Shown here: positions 1 through 8,899 of the stretch, piece by piece
Position numbering within the stretch: position 1 is the first letter of the stretch
Layout: each line of letters starts with the position of its first letter
Source: Clostridiales bacterium
Lineage (GTDB): Bacteria > Bacillota > Clostridia > Christensenellales > Borkfalkiaceae
Assembly: GCA_022508285.1 (NCBI GenBank)
Contig: JAFLVN010000005.1
Span: 1-64,000 of the forward strand
Reading direction: 5' to 3'
DNA length: 64,000 bases
The notes under the pieces: model-generated
What the model was told of the DNA's origin: nothing
Database searches by the model: none
Seen by the model: only the letters and a program-made list of their open reading frames with translations
Made by a program: the position numbers and the translations under genes

Positions 1-2
1 AA

Positions 3-161
3 GAAGAACGGAAAGCCAAAAACGCGACTTTCGGAACAAGTATACCGCGAAACGACCTGGCTAAGCTCAATACCTTTTTAAAGGCGAATAAGTTTACGAA
101 GATTGAGTTGGTCTACGCAGGTTGGCGGACTCTAGAATCACAACTTAATAATCCCGAATAA
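3..161 (+). CDS. 3' end of a CDS truncated by the window start (ends ...KLNTFLKANKFTKIELVYAGWRTLESQLNNPE*), hypothetical
   Basis: Open frame from base 3 to a TAA at 159-161, followed by aggagg; lies upstream of the integrase. Confidence 0.5.
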   Translation, partial: EERKAKNATFGTSIPRNDLAKLNTFLKANKFTKIELVYAGWRTLESQLNNPE

Positions 162-227
162 TTAAGGAGGAAAGTTTTGTGGTTCATATAGAACATAGCT
201 TCCGCACAAATAACACAACAAGGAGAA

Positions 228-1448
228 TTGACACAACAAACTAATACAACAAAGACGGACAATTCCATAGCGCTGTTGCTCGAATCGATGCAAAAGCAAA
301 ACGAACTATACGAGCAGGTGATAACGGGGTTGCTCCCTAAAACAAGCAAGAAGAAGGTTGGAAATCGTCGGAATGTGCTGAAATTCACAAAAAAGGAGAT
401 TTCACAGATGCCGGCAAAATATGCAGGTGCCTTTGCGGTGAACGAAATGGTTGTGTACTACCGCTTAAAAGATCGCGGTGTGTACGAAGCGAGATACCAT
501 AAAGGTGGAATACACATTGAAGTTTCATCCAAAGACGTCAAAGTTCTAAAAGAAAAATTTATCGAAAAACTAACTCACTACGAAGAAAGTCAAAAGCAAA
601 AAGAGCGTGACCCCAACGTCAAACTGTTCAAGGAGTACGCCGACGAGTGGCTTAATATCAAGCGCGTGACGACCAAGGAATCAACATACAGGGAATACGT
701 GCGAATGTTAGATAGAGACATACTGCCCGTGTTTGGCGAGATGCCCGTAACGGAAATCGACAGAAGCGCATTGCAGAACCATCTCTTAACCTACATTGAC
801 AGGGGCGTTCTGCGCATGGCACACAAGATTCACTTGATGCTCAAGTGTATCTTCGACATGATTGCGGATGACTACAACATTCCCTCGCCGATGAGAAAGG
901 TGGTCGTGCCGAATTACGAAAGCAAGCACGGCACGGCGTTTACCTACGAGGAGGAAAACAGGCTTGTCAATCATTGCCTTGCAAACCTCAAAAAAGACGC
1001 CTCTCACGCCTATCTCGTGCTCTTATACGCAGGACTGCGAAGAAGCGAGCTTGCGAGCATAAACGTCATTGACGGCACGTGGCTCGAATGCGAGACGAGC
1101 AAGGAGCGCATGGGCAAGAACGTTGTAAAGCGCAAGATACCGTTTACACCGATGATGAAGAAGGTGCTGCCGTATATCGACTTTGAAAAGGCGAGGCGGG
1201 CGAACCTGAACACATTGCAGACAACCTTGCGGCGACTCTGCCCGGGACACCATCCCCACGAGTTGCGGCATACGTTTATCAGCCGTTGCAAAGAAGCGGG
1301 AGTTACGAGCGAGGTCGTAAGCATTTGGGCGGGACATTCCCTAAGCGGCACGATTACGACGACGGTTTATACGCACTATTCGGAGGAGTTTCAACTGCGC
1401 GAGGCTGAAAAAGTTGACTATCTGAAGTTGGACATCGGGGGAAAATAA
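228..1448 (+). CDS. Tyrosine recombinase / phage-type integrase
   Basis: C-terminal HPHELRHTFISRCKEAGV...IWAGHSLSGTITTTVYTHY catalytic signature; TTG start after aggag. Confidence 0.93.
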   Translation: MTQQTNTTKTDNSIALLLESMQKQNELYEQVITGLLPKTSKKKVGNRRNVLKFTKKEISQMPAKYAGAFAVNEMVVYYRLKDRGVYEARYHKGGIHIEVSSKDVKVLKEKFIEKLTHYEESQKQKERDPNVKLFKEYADEWLNIKRVTTKESTYREYVRMLDRDILPVFGEMPVTEIDRSALQNHLLTYIDRGVLRMAHKIHLMLKCIFDMIADDYNIPSPMRKVVVPNYESKHGTAFTYEEENRLVNHCLANLKKDASHAYLVLLYAGLRRSELASINVIDGTWLECETSKERMGKNVVKRKIPFTPMMKKVLPYIDFEKARRANLNTLQTTLRRLCPGHHPHELRHTFISRCKEAGVTSEVVSIWAGHSLSGTITTTVYTHYSEEFQLREAEKVDYLKLDIGGK

Positions 1449-1453
1449 GGGTT

Positions 1454-1585
1454 TGTTCCCAAGGTTGTTCCCAAAAAAGGAAGAAAAACGAGGTGGTTTG
1501 CTACCACAAACCACCTCATATACCCCCGAAAATAAGCCTCAAAAAGACTATCTGTTCCCAAATCTGCTCCCAAATTGCTCCCAAA
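1454..1585 (+). promoter_or_regulatory. Two clusters of TG(T/C)TCCCAA repeats (1454, 1466; 1553, 1565, 1576) around a 10-bp-stem hairpin; candidate integrase arm-type sites
   Basis: Five near-identical 9-mers at 11-12 bp spacing between the int stop codon and the tRNA 3' end; hairpin AGGTGGTTTG-ctacca-CAAACCACCT at 1491-1516. Confidence 0.5.
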
Positions 1586-1666
1586 TCGGGAAAAAAAGTG
1601 GTTAAAATGACCTTATGGTGAGTCAAGCGTGTGGACAGAAATGAGTAAAGGTATCAAAATCAGCAT

Positions 1667-1707
1667 AAAAAAATGAGAGATATTTACATTTTTTGTAAAT
1701 ATCTCTC
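1667..1707 (-). terminator. Terminator of tRNA-Gln (minus strand)
   Basis: 14-bp perfect stem GAGAGATATTTACA/TGTAAATATCTCTC (1675-1707) followed on the minus strand by a T-run. Confidence 0.75.
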
Positions 1708-1711
1708 AAAA

Positions 1712-1786
1712 TGGCTGGGGCGAAGTGATTCGAACACCCGAATGACGGAGTCAGAGTCCGTTGCCTTACCGCTTGGCGACGCCCCA
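1712..1786 (-). tRNA. tRNA-Gln (anticodon CTG)
   Basis: Reverse complement TGGGGCGTCGCCAAGCGGTAAGGC AACGGACTCTGACTCCGT...GGTTCGAATC-type T-arm...CGCCCCAGCCA; encoded CCA. Confidence 0.95.
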
Positions 1787-1790
1787 ATAT
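1750..1790. repeat. 41-bp direct repeat, copy 1 (tRNA-Gln 5' half plus 4 bp)
   Basis: Identical to 4499-4539. Confidence 0.95.
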
Positions 1791-2016
1791 GCTGTTAACG
1801 AAGTGTATTATAGCACTGCTTGCGGAAAAAAACAAGCAATTTTAATACGCTTTGCAAAAATAGAAAAAGTTTTAGTACGCCAAAAGATAACCAAAAGGTT
1901 GCCGAATGTAAAACCGCGCAGACATTTGCCCGCGCGGCGCACTTTTTTAAAATTTTTCGATTTTTAGTGAGTAAAATCGACTCTTTATCCGTTATAATTA
2001 TAGTAGGAGGCTTAAA

Positions 2017-2568
2017 ATGAAAGATTGCGGTGTATCCGGACACCGTTTTCTGCAAGGAAATTCTACGGGACTTGAAGAACTCGTCAGCAACTACGGCGAT
2101 TCTCTCGTAAGGTTCGCATACTGTTTTCTCGGGGATTCTTTTACAGCGGAGGACGTCATGGAAGATGCGTTCGTAGCGCTCATCGCCAAACGAAAGACGT
2201 TTGAAACAAGAGCGCAGTGCAAGGCGTATCTTTTTAAAATTGCACGGAACAGGTGCATAGACGTTTTGCGCGCCCGAAAGTATACGATGCCTCTCAAAGA
2301 CGATATCCTAAACGTCCTTGATAGTTCCACCCCCGAGGATGATGTGTGCTTTTCGGACAGGAACAAAGTACTCTACCGCTGTATCCAGGCCCTCCCCGAT
2401 GGGTACCGCGGAGTGCTCGACCTTGTCTATTTCGAGGGCTTTTCCGTGGCGGAGACGGCGAAAATCTTACATAAAAGCAAAAAGCAGGTCTACAATCTCC
2501 TCTCCCGTGCAAAATCGCAACTAAAACAAGTTTTAATAATGGAAGGTATTGACGATGAAAACTTCTGA
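2017..2568 (+). CDS. Sigma-70 family (ECF-like) RNA polymerase sigma factor
   Basis: Sigma-70 region 2 (FAYCFLGDSFTAEDVMEDAFVAL) and region 4 (LPDGYRGVLDLVYFEGFSVAETAKILHKSKKQVYNLLSRAKSQLK). Confidence 0.9.
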   Translation: MKDCGVSGHRFLQGNSTGLEELVSNYGDSLVRFAYCFLGDSFTAEDVMEDAFVALIAKRKTFETRAQCKAYLFKIARNRCIDVLRARKYTMPLKDDILNVLDSSTPEDDVCFSDRNKVLYRCIQALPDGYRGVLDLVYFEGFSVAETAKILHKSKKQVYNLLSRAKSQLKQVLIMEGIDDENF

Positions 2569-4414
2569 AGAGCGCACACAGCACATTCTTGAAAAAACAA
2601 AAAAGCAGGAAGCTTTAAAACGCAGGAAAAGAGTAAAATGGATTTCCATCGCCTCGGGCGCTCTGGCACTGACTCTTGTGTTTGTATTTTCCTTCACTCT
2701 CTTCAACCCGTCTACGGAGACCGGCAACCCTAACGACTACGCCCTTTTGGCAGAAAAAATCGACGAAATCCGAAAGCGGTCCGACTCCGGCAACACCGAT
2801 CAAGATCCCAACGGTGGTAGCGATAGTCCTTCTTCAGATTGGTCTGGTGGAACAGGTCCGGCGGGCGATCAGTACGTCGAGGTGACGAACAATCAGGTCA
2901 GCGGCATTGTCGAGGCAGACGTCTTCAAGCGTAGTAACAACTATATTTTCTACCTCTGCTATGACTTCGGTAAGGATAAGTATGAAAACGGAGGCTGGGT
3001 GGACATCATTGCTCCGTACTATTTTCTCAGAGTGTATTCCATTGCAGGGAAAAACAGTGCGCTCGTCACCGAATTTAATATTCCAGCAGCGGAGGGATTC
3101 CGTTACGGTAGTTATTTCTCGTTTATTATGTACCTGAGTCAGGACTGCAGCACCATCACAATCACTGCCCCCTGCCGTGACATTGAACAGGACGTTTATT
3201 ATACCGAGGTCATCAGCATTGACGTCTCCAACCCGCGCGCGCCGAAAGAAATCGGGAGAACATACGTCTCTGGCATCTATAAATCCTCGCGCATGGTGGG
3301 CGAAACTCTGCTCCTTGCAACCAATTTCACTGTGAAATATAATTGCGACTTTAAAAATCCAGAAGACTACGTCCCAGCATACGGTGATTTAATGCAAAGG
3401 TCACTTTTAACGATGAAGGACATCTATCTGCCCGAGAATGCAAATACGGCGGAGTATACTGTGCTCGCCTCCATCAATGCAAAGACGCTCGCGATCAACG
3501 ATGCATCGGCACTCTTCTCCTACACGAGCGATATTTACGTCTCCGAAAACTATCTGTTCGCAACCTATACGGCAGACGTTGACACCGAAATCGCATTTTT
3601 CGACTATGATGAGGACAGCCTCAACTTCTGCGGCACGATCGCCGCAAAGGGCACGATCGTCAATCAGTACAGCATGGACGAATCCGATAACATTCTCCGC
3701 GTGTTTACGACGAGCTTAAACGACAACAATGAATGTGAATGCAACCTGCAATGCTTCGACCTCGACACCTTTGAATTGATTGCAAGCGTGGAGAACTTCT
3801 CCGATCCGAACGAAGAGATCATGAGCGTGCGCTTCTACGGCGATACCGCCTACGTCTGTACGGCGATATTTATCCGTGAAGAACACATTGTTAACGATCC
3901 CGTGTTTGAGTTCGATCTCTCCGATTATGACAATATCACCTGGAAGGACACAGGCACCATCCCCGGCTATTCCCTCTCCCTCGTGGGATTCACGGACGGA
4001 ACGCTCCTCGGCTTCGGCTATAACGACAGTGAGGACACCCTCAAGCTCGAACTTTACCGCACGGTTGCAGATTCGGTGGAGTCGGTCGCAGCGTATATTG
4101 CGCCCAATACTACCTTCCCGGACGATTTCAAAGCCTACTTTATCGATGCGGAGAACGGGCTCATCGGGCTGGGGATCAAGTACGAATATGAGCGCTTCCG
4201 CTACGTCGATCAGTATCTCCTGCTCCGCTATGACGCTGAAACGCAGTCGATTGAAGTTTTGTACACCTTCGAACTTTTCAGCGACGGTTATCCCAACGAC
4301 AGCACGGTCGTCATATACGGCGGGCATACCTATACAACAACATTGCGCGGATGCTTTATCGACGGATATTTCTATCTTATCGGAAAACACGATTTCCAAA
4401 TCCTTGAATTTTGA
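2555..4414 (+). CDS. Membrane-anchored C-terminal beta-propeller domain protein; possible cognate regulator of the sigma factor
   Basis: Cytoplasmic basic N-terminus, one TM helix (WISIASGALALTLVFVFSFTLF), large extracytoplasmic domain resembling the beta-propeller family of COG4880; start overlaps the sigma gene 3' end. Confidence 0.7.
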   Translation: MKTSEERTQHILEKTKKQEALKRRKRVKWISIASGALALTLVFVFSFTLFNPSTETGNPNDYALLAEKIDEIRKRSDSGNTDQDPNGGSDSPSSDWSGGTGPAGDQYVEVTNNQVSGIVEADVFKRSNNYIFYLCYDFGKDKYENGGWVDIIAPYYFLRVYSIAGKNSALVTEFNIPAAEGFRYGSYFSFIMYLSQDCSTITITAPCRDIEQDVYYTEVISIDVSNPRAPKEIGRTYVSGIYKSSRMVGETLLLATNFTVKYNCDFKNPEDYVPAYGDLMQRSLLTMKDIYLPENANTAEYTVLASINAKTLAINDASALFSYTSDIYVSENYLFATYTADVDTEIAFFDYDEDSLNFCGTIAAKGTIVNQYSMDESDNILRVFTTSLNDNNECECNLQCFDLDTFELIASVENFSDPNEEIMSVRFYGDTAYVCTAIFIREEHIVNDPVFEFDLSDYDNITWKDTGTIPGYSLSLVGFTDGTLLGFGYNDSEDTLKLELYRTVADSVESVAAYIAPNTTFPDDFKAYFIDAENGLIGLGIKYEYERFRYVDQYLLLRYDAETQSIEVLYTFELFSDGYPNDSTVVIYGGHTYTTTLRGCFIDGYFYLIGKHDFQILEF

Positions 4415-4437
4415 TAAGACGGCATGAGAAAAGAAAT

Positions 4438-4479
4438 ACAGCATATCGTATGCGAATGAAAACGCTGTCGATATGCTGT
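4438..4479 (+). terminator. Hairpin downstream of the beta-propeller gene
   Basis: ACAGCATATCG ... CGATATGCTGT 11-bp perfect stem followed by an AT-rich run. Confidence 0.45.
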
Positions 4480-4498
4480 TATTATTATAAGGTGGGAG

Positions 4499-4539
4499 GT
4501 CAGAGTCCGTTGCCTTACCGCTTGGCGACGCCCCAATAT
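4499..4539 (-). pseudogene. tRNA-Gln 5'-half relic (41-bp direct repeat, copy 2), with promoter-like sequence retained upstream
   Basis: Exact 41-bp match to 1750-1790; on the minus strand TTGTTT-N17-TATAAT upstream, as for the intact gene. Confidence 0.9.
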
Positions 4540-4693
4540 TGATTGATTACTCAACCATTATAATTGCAATCCACAAAAAAAACAAGCAATTTTTACTAAG
4601 TTTTTTAATTTTTTAGTTTATAAGTCAAAGCCCTCATTTTATTTGAGACACAAAGTATTTGACATATATCAGTCCATCATTTAAAATTAAGGT

Positions 4694-5263
4694 ATGGACA
4701 CCGAACAATTTAAAGAAAACGTTAAAAAGAACTCATACATAGTAGCTGGTTCGGAAATGCACATGCACATGCACGAAGCGGCGGAACGGGCAAGGCAAAT
4801 TACGGCGGAAATAAACAATTGCCCCCGCACTATGCCCGAAATACGCAAAATATTTGCAAAATTAATCGGGCGGGAAGTTGACGAGAGTTTCGGGCTATTC
4901 CCCCCATTCTACACCGATTACGGAATGAATATAAAGCTCGGCAAGCATGTTTTTATCAATACGTGCTGCTGTTTTCAGGATCAGGGCGGCATAGAGATTG
5001 GCGACAACGTGCAGATAGGTCATCAGACGGTGATTGCAACGCTCAACCACGACCTTAACCCCGATAAGCGTTGGGACATGGTTCCCGCACCCGTAAAGAT
5101 AGGAAACAATGTGTGGATAGGCGCTCACTCCACTATACTTTCGGGCGTATCAATCGGGGACAACTCCGTAATTGCCGCAGGTGCCGTTGTTACAAAGGAC
5201 GTCCCCCCGAACGTTGTAGTGGGCGGCGTTCCCGCAAAAATAATTAAGACTATTCAAAAATGA
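4694..5263 (+). CDS. Sugar O-acetyltransferase (Maa/LacA/NodL-type hexapeptide transferase)
   Basis: Left-handed beta-helix hexapeptides, [19 protein letters not shown]...[49 protein letters not shown]. Confidence 0.92.
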   Translation: MDTEQFKENVKKNSYIVAGSEMHMHMHEAAERARQITAEINNCPRTMPEIRKIFAKLIGREVDESFGLFPPFYTDYGMNIKLGKHVFINTCCCFQDQGGIEIGDNVQIGHQTVIATLNHDLNPDKRWDMVPAPVKIGNNVWIGAHSTILSGVSIGDNSVIAAGAVVTKDVPPNVVVGGVPAKIIKTIQK

Positions 5264-5757
5264 AAAGATTTTTAATTATATTATTGACATTCATTATGTC
5301 TGTGTTTCTTCTGCTTACCGTCGGTTGCGGCGCATCATGCGCACCCGATAACTCTGGCACAGACCAGGGACAGAACACTCCAAACGATGTAACGGAGATC
5401 ACGGAAATGTATATAACGGTAAACGGCAACAAGCTGAAAGTGACGCTTGAACAAAATTCTTCGGTGAACGCACTTGTTGAGCTTTTAAAGCAAGGGGATA
5501 TCACCTATACTGCGCACGCAAACAGCTTTGAAATATACGGCGATATAGGACACAGCCTTCCCACTAACAATACGCATATAACCTCTAAAACGGGCGACGT
5601 ATTGTTATGGGCGGGAAGCAATATCTATATATTCTTCGGAAACAATTCTTATTCGTATACAAGGATAGGCAAAATCAACGGATACTCCGCATCCGAGCTC
5701 CGCACACTTCTCGGCGCAGACCAAGGCAGCGTACAGGTTACAATCAGTCTGCAATAA
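5260..5757 (+). CDS. Lipoprotein with cyclophilin-like fold domain
   Basis: Lipobox [36 protein letters not shown]...[16 protein letters not shown] typical of cyclophilin-like proteins. Confidence 0.75.
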   Translation: MKRFLIILLTFIMSVFLLLTVGCGASCAPDNSGTDQGQNTPNDVTEITEMYITVNGNKLKVTLEQNSSVNALVELLKQGDITYTAHANSFEIYGDIGHSLPTNNTHITSKTGDVLLWAGSNIYIFFGNNSYSYTRIGKINGYSASELRTLLGADQGSVQVTISLQ

Positions 5758-5777
5758 ATTTAAACGGATAAATAATT

Positions 5778-6530
5778 ATGAATAATGACATCAACGCCGG
5801 ACTAATATTTCTGAACGGCGACTATCTGATAAACGTTTCCATAATAGACCCTATTAAAAGAAATACCGCCGAAGTTCTTTACGCCTCGCACGAATGTGTG
5901 ATGATAAAGGATAAAATTTCGGGCGTTATAATGCTACAAACGGAGAATATCAAGCTTGCCGACAGGCTTTTGGACAATTTGCCTGAGGGCACCGATTTGG
6001 TTGTGGCGCACAACCCCGCTTTAGCCGACCTCGTGGAGCGCAAACTCGGCTTTGATAAGCGCATACCATGCTATCAGGGAGTATACCGCAATTCTCCCTT
6101 CAACCTTCCCCAAACCGACCTTGAAATACGACTGTTGCAGGAGAACGAGGCGGAAGCCGCAAGTCAAATGTATCATTTTACTATAGACGACGCATTAAGG
6201 CACATACGACTAGGTCTTGTTTACGGCGGCTTCGATAACGGCGAAATGGTAACTATGATAGGTTTGCACTATCAAGGTAGCATGGGCTTGCTGGAAGTAA
6301 AGGAAAATTGCCGCCGCAGAGGTTACGGTCAAATAATGGAAAAGTTTTTAATAAACAGTCTGCTTGAACATGGGAGAATCCCATACTGCCAGATTATCGA
6401 CGACAACGCCCCCTCCCTTGCCCTTCAGAGTAAGCTCGGGCTTGATATCAGCAAAAATAAACTGTTTTGGATGAGAAAGAAAAGACCGGACGAACAAGAA
6501 GAACATTCCTGCGCCTGCACTTCAAAGTAA
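5778..6530 (+). CDS. GNAT family N-acetyltransferase
   Basis: GLLEVKENCRRRGYGQIMEKFLIN...PYCQIIDDNAPSLALQSKLGL acetyl-CoA binding motif. Confidence 0.8.
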   Translation: MNNDINAGLIFLNGDYLINVSIIDPIKRNTAEVLYASHECVMIKDKISGVIMLQTENIKLADRLLDNLPEGTDLVVAHNPALADLVERKLGFDKRIPCYQGVYRNSPFNLPQTDLEIRLLQENEAEAASQMYHFTIDDALRHIRLGLVYGGFDNGEMVTMIGLHYQGSMGLLEVKENCRRRGYGQIMEKFLINSLLEHGRIPYCQIIDDNAPSLALQSKLGLDISKNKLFWMRKKRPDEQEEHSCACTSK

Positions 6531-6543
6531 ACTCATACATATA

Positions 6544-6577
6544 AAAATCCCTTTGCCGAATGGCAAAGGGATTTTTG
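6544..6577. terminator. Bidirectional terminator between convergent genes
   Basis: AAAATCCCTTTGCC-gaat-GGCAAAGGGATTTTT. Confidence 0.85.
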
Positions 6578-6592
6578 ATATCTGAATTTTAA

Positions 6593-7654
6593 TTATGCTT
6601 TGATTATGTCTACCCAGCCGTACTTATCCTTGTACTTGCCGCTCTGAATACCGGTGAGCTCATCGTAGAGCATTTTGCTGATTTCGCCCATCTCTCCGCC
6701 GTTGACGGTGTAGTCCTTGCCCTGATAGCCGAACTGACCTACGGGGGAAATTACGGCTGCCGTGCCCGTGCCGAATACTTCGGTAAGTGCACCGCTCTCT
6801 GCCGCTTCGGCAACCTTGCGGATATCGACTTTGCACTCGCGCACTCTGATGTGGTGAGCTTTTAAAAGCTGAATTGCGCTCCTCCTTGTGATGCCGGGCA
6901 GAATACTGCCGTCAAGCTCGGGGGTGTATACAACGCCGTTGATAACGAAGAAGATGTTCATTGCGCCCACTTCTTCAACATAGCGGTGATACTTAGCGTC
7001 CAGCCACATTGCCTGGTCGTAGCCCTCGGCTCTTGCAAGCTCGCCCGCCTTCATGCTGGCGGCGTAGTTACCTATAACCTTGTTGCCGCCCGTGCCGCCC
7101 TTTGCCGCACGCACGTAGTGCTCTTCAACGAGGAGCTTAACGGGTGCAAGTCCGTTTGCATAATATGCGCCGGCAGGTCCGACTATTACGAAGAAAGTAT
7201 AAGTCTTTGAAGCGTGAACGCCGAGAGCCGCCTCGGTTGCAATCATAGCCGGTCTTATGTACAGAGCCGTGCCCTCGTCTGAAGGAATCCAATCCTCCTC
7301 CAAAAGTACAAGCTGTTTGATTGCCTCGTAAACGAATTTTTTGTCGAACACGGGCATACACAGTCTTTCAGCCGAGTCGCACATTCTGTCGAGGTTGTCG
7401 CTTAAGCGGAACATACGGATTGTGCCATTCTTATTTTTATAAGCCTTAGCGCCCTCGAATATACCCTGCGCATAGTGTAAAACGGACGCCGAAGGGTCGA
7501 GCGAAAGAGGCTGATAGGGCTGAATGCGGGGGTTCTTCCACTCGCCGTTCTCGTACTCCATTATGAACATGTGGTCGGTGAAGTATTTGCCGAAACCGAG
7601 CGCACCCGTGGGCTTCTGCTTTTTATTTTCAGTCTTTATAATTTTAAGTTCCAT
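6593..7654 (-). CDS. ilvE: Branched-chain amino acid aminotransferase
   Basis: Class IV PLP aminotransferase, FGTGTAAVISPVG, EVGAMNIFFV. Confidence 0.93.
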   Translation of the reverse strand: MELKIIKTENKKQKPTGALGFGKYFTDHMFIMEYENGEWKNPRIQPYQPLSLDPSASVLHYAQGIFEGAKAYKNKNGTIRMFRLSDNLDRMCDSAERLCMPVFDKKFVYEAIKQLVLLEEDWIPSDEGTALYIRPAMIATEAALGVHASKTYTFFVIVGPAGAYYANGLAPVKLLVEEHYVRAAKGGTGGNKVIGNYAASMKAGELARAEGYDQAMWLDAKYHRYVEEVGAMNIFFVINGVVYTPELDGSILPGITRRSAIQLLKAHHIRVRECKVDIRKVAEAAESGALTEVFGTGTAAVISPVGQFGYQGKDYTVNGGEMGEISKMLYDELTGIQSGKYKDKYGWVDIIKA

Positions 7655-7668
7655 AATATCCCTCCGAT

Positions 7669-8868
7669 TTATTTCTTTAATTTGGCGATTTCCTTTTTGA
7701 ACATATCGCCCAGTCTGTGGATACCCAAGTCAATGCGTTCAACGCTTGAGTTGGAGAAGTTAAGGCGCATAGTGTTGAGTCCCGAACCGTCGGCATAGAA
7801 TACCTGACCCTGGATATACGCAACGTCGTGCTTGATTGCCTCGGGCGCAAGCTCAACCGTGTTGATGGGTGCATTGAATTCACCCCAAATGAACAAGCCG
7901 CCCTCCGCCTTTACGTACTTATATTCTTCGGGCATATATTTGTCGATAGCCGCAATCATGGCGTCTCTGCGCTCTCTGTATATAGGCAGAGCGTTTCTTA
8001 TATTTGCGGACAGTAGATTTCTCTTTAAATAAGTAGCAACTATAAGAAGAGAGAGATTTGAAGTAGTTACGTCTACGCCCTGCTTTGCGATTGCTATTTT
8101 GCGGATAACTTCGGCGTTACCTACCGCAACTCCCACTCTTAAACCGGGAGAGAGCACCTTTGAAAAGCTGGTGACGTAAACTACGTTGCCTGCCTTGTCG
8201 AAGCTCTTCATGCTGGGCACGGGAGTGCCGTCTAAACGGAGCTTGCTGTAGGGGTCGTCTTCAAGTACCATTACACCGTACTTTGCCGTGATTTCGGCAA
8301 TCTTTTTGCGGTTTTCAACGGTGTAGGTCTTGCCCGTGGGGTTGGAGAAGGTGGGTACGCAGTACAGCATTTTGGGCTTATACTTTTTGATTTTTGCTTC
8401 CAAATCTTCGAGTATAAGTCCGTTGTCGTCGGCGTCAACGCCTATGATTTTAGCCTGATAGGAGTCGAAAATCTGAATTGCCGTAAGGTAGGTAGGATTT
8501 TCAACGAGGACGCAATCGCCGGGGTTTACGAACACCTTTGTCATAAGGTCGATGCCCTGCTGTCCGCCGCTGATAACCTGTACATTTTCGGGTCCCATAC
8601 CCTCGATATTAACCGACCTGACGTAATCGATAAGCTGTTCGGTAAGCTCGGGGAAACCTTCTGTTTTGCCGTACTGCAAAACCTTTGTTGCATTGTCCCT
8701 GGAGAGCAATTCATACGCTATCTGCTGAACGTCCTTTTGAGGAAGCGTTTGGGTTGCGGGGAAGCCGCCTGCAAAAGAGATGATTTCCGGCCTTGTTAAA
8801 AGTTTTAAAATTTCTCTTGTAGCCGAGCCGTTCATCTTGCTCATTCTGTCGCTATAAATATAGTTCAT
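7669..8868 (-). CDS. PLP-dependent aminotransferase (2-aminoadipate / MocR-type class I/II)
   Basis: VYVTSFSKVLSPGLRVGVAVGNAEVI PLP-lysine motif; ISGGQQGIDL. Confidence 0.88.
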   Translation of the reverse strand: MNYIYSDRMSKMNGSATREILKLLTRPEIISFAGGFPATQTLPQKDVQQIAYELLSRDNATKVLQYGKTEGFPELTEQLIDYVRSVNIEGMGPENVQVISGGQQGIDLMTKVFVNPGDCVLVENPTYLTAIQIFDSYQAKIIGVDADDNGLILEDLEAKIKKYKPKMLYCVPTFSNPTGKTYTVENRKKIAEITAKYGVMVLEDDPYSKLRLDGTPVPSMKSFDKAGNVVYVTSFSKVLSPGLRVGVAVGNAEVIRKIAIAKQGVDVTTSNLSLLIVATYLKRNLLSANIRNALPIYRERRDAMIAAIDKYMPEEYKYVKAEGGLFIWGEFNAPINTVELAPEAIKHDVAYIQGQVFYADGSGLNTMRLNFSNSSVERIDLGIHRLGDMFKKEIAKLKK

Positions 8869-8899
8869 TATTTCACCTATACCTAAAATTTATTATTTA

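Noticed and set aside
3716-4444. 242-aa minus-strand ORF antisense to the beta-propeller gene
   Set aside because: Shadow ORF of a strongly coding plus-strand gene; no RBS or recognisable domain
1787-4481. 11-bp match ATATGCTGTTA at 1787-1797 and 4471-4481 near the two cassette ends
   Set aside because: Too short, and the right copy is part of the terminator hairpin; not convincing as part of the att repeat
228-4539. Calling a complete prophage or ICE here
   Set aside because: Only an integrase, one partial ORF and the sigma/propeller cassette are visible; no structural, replication or conjugation genes in the window
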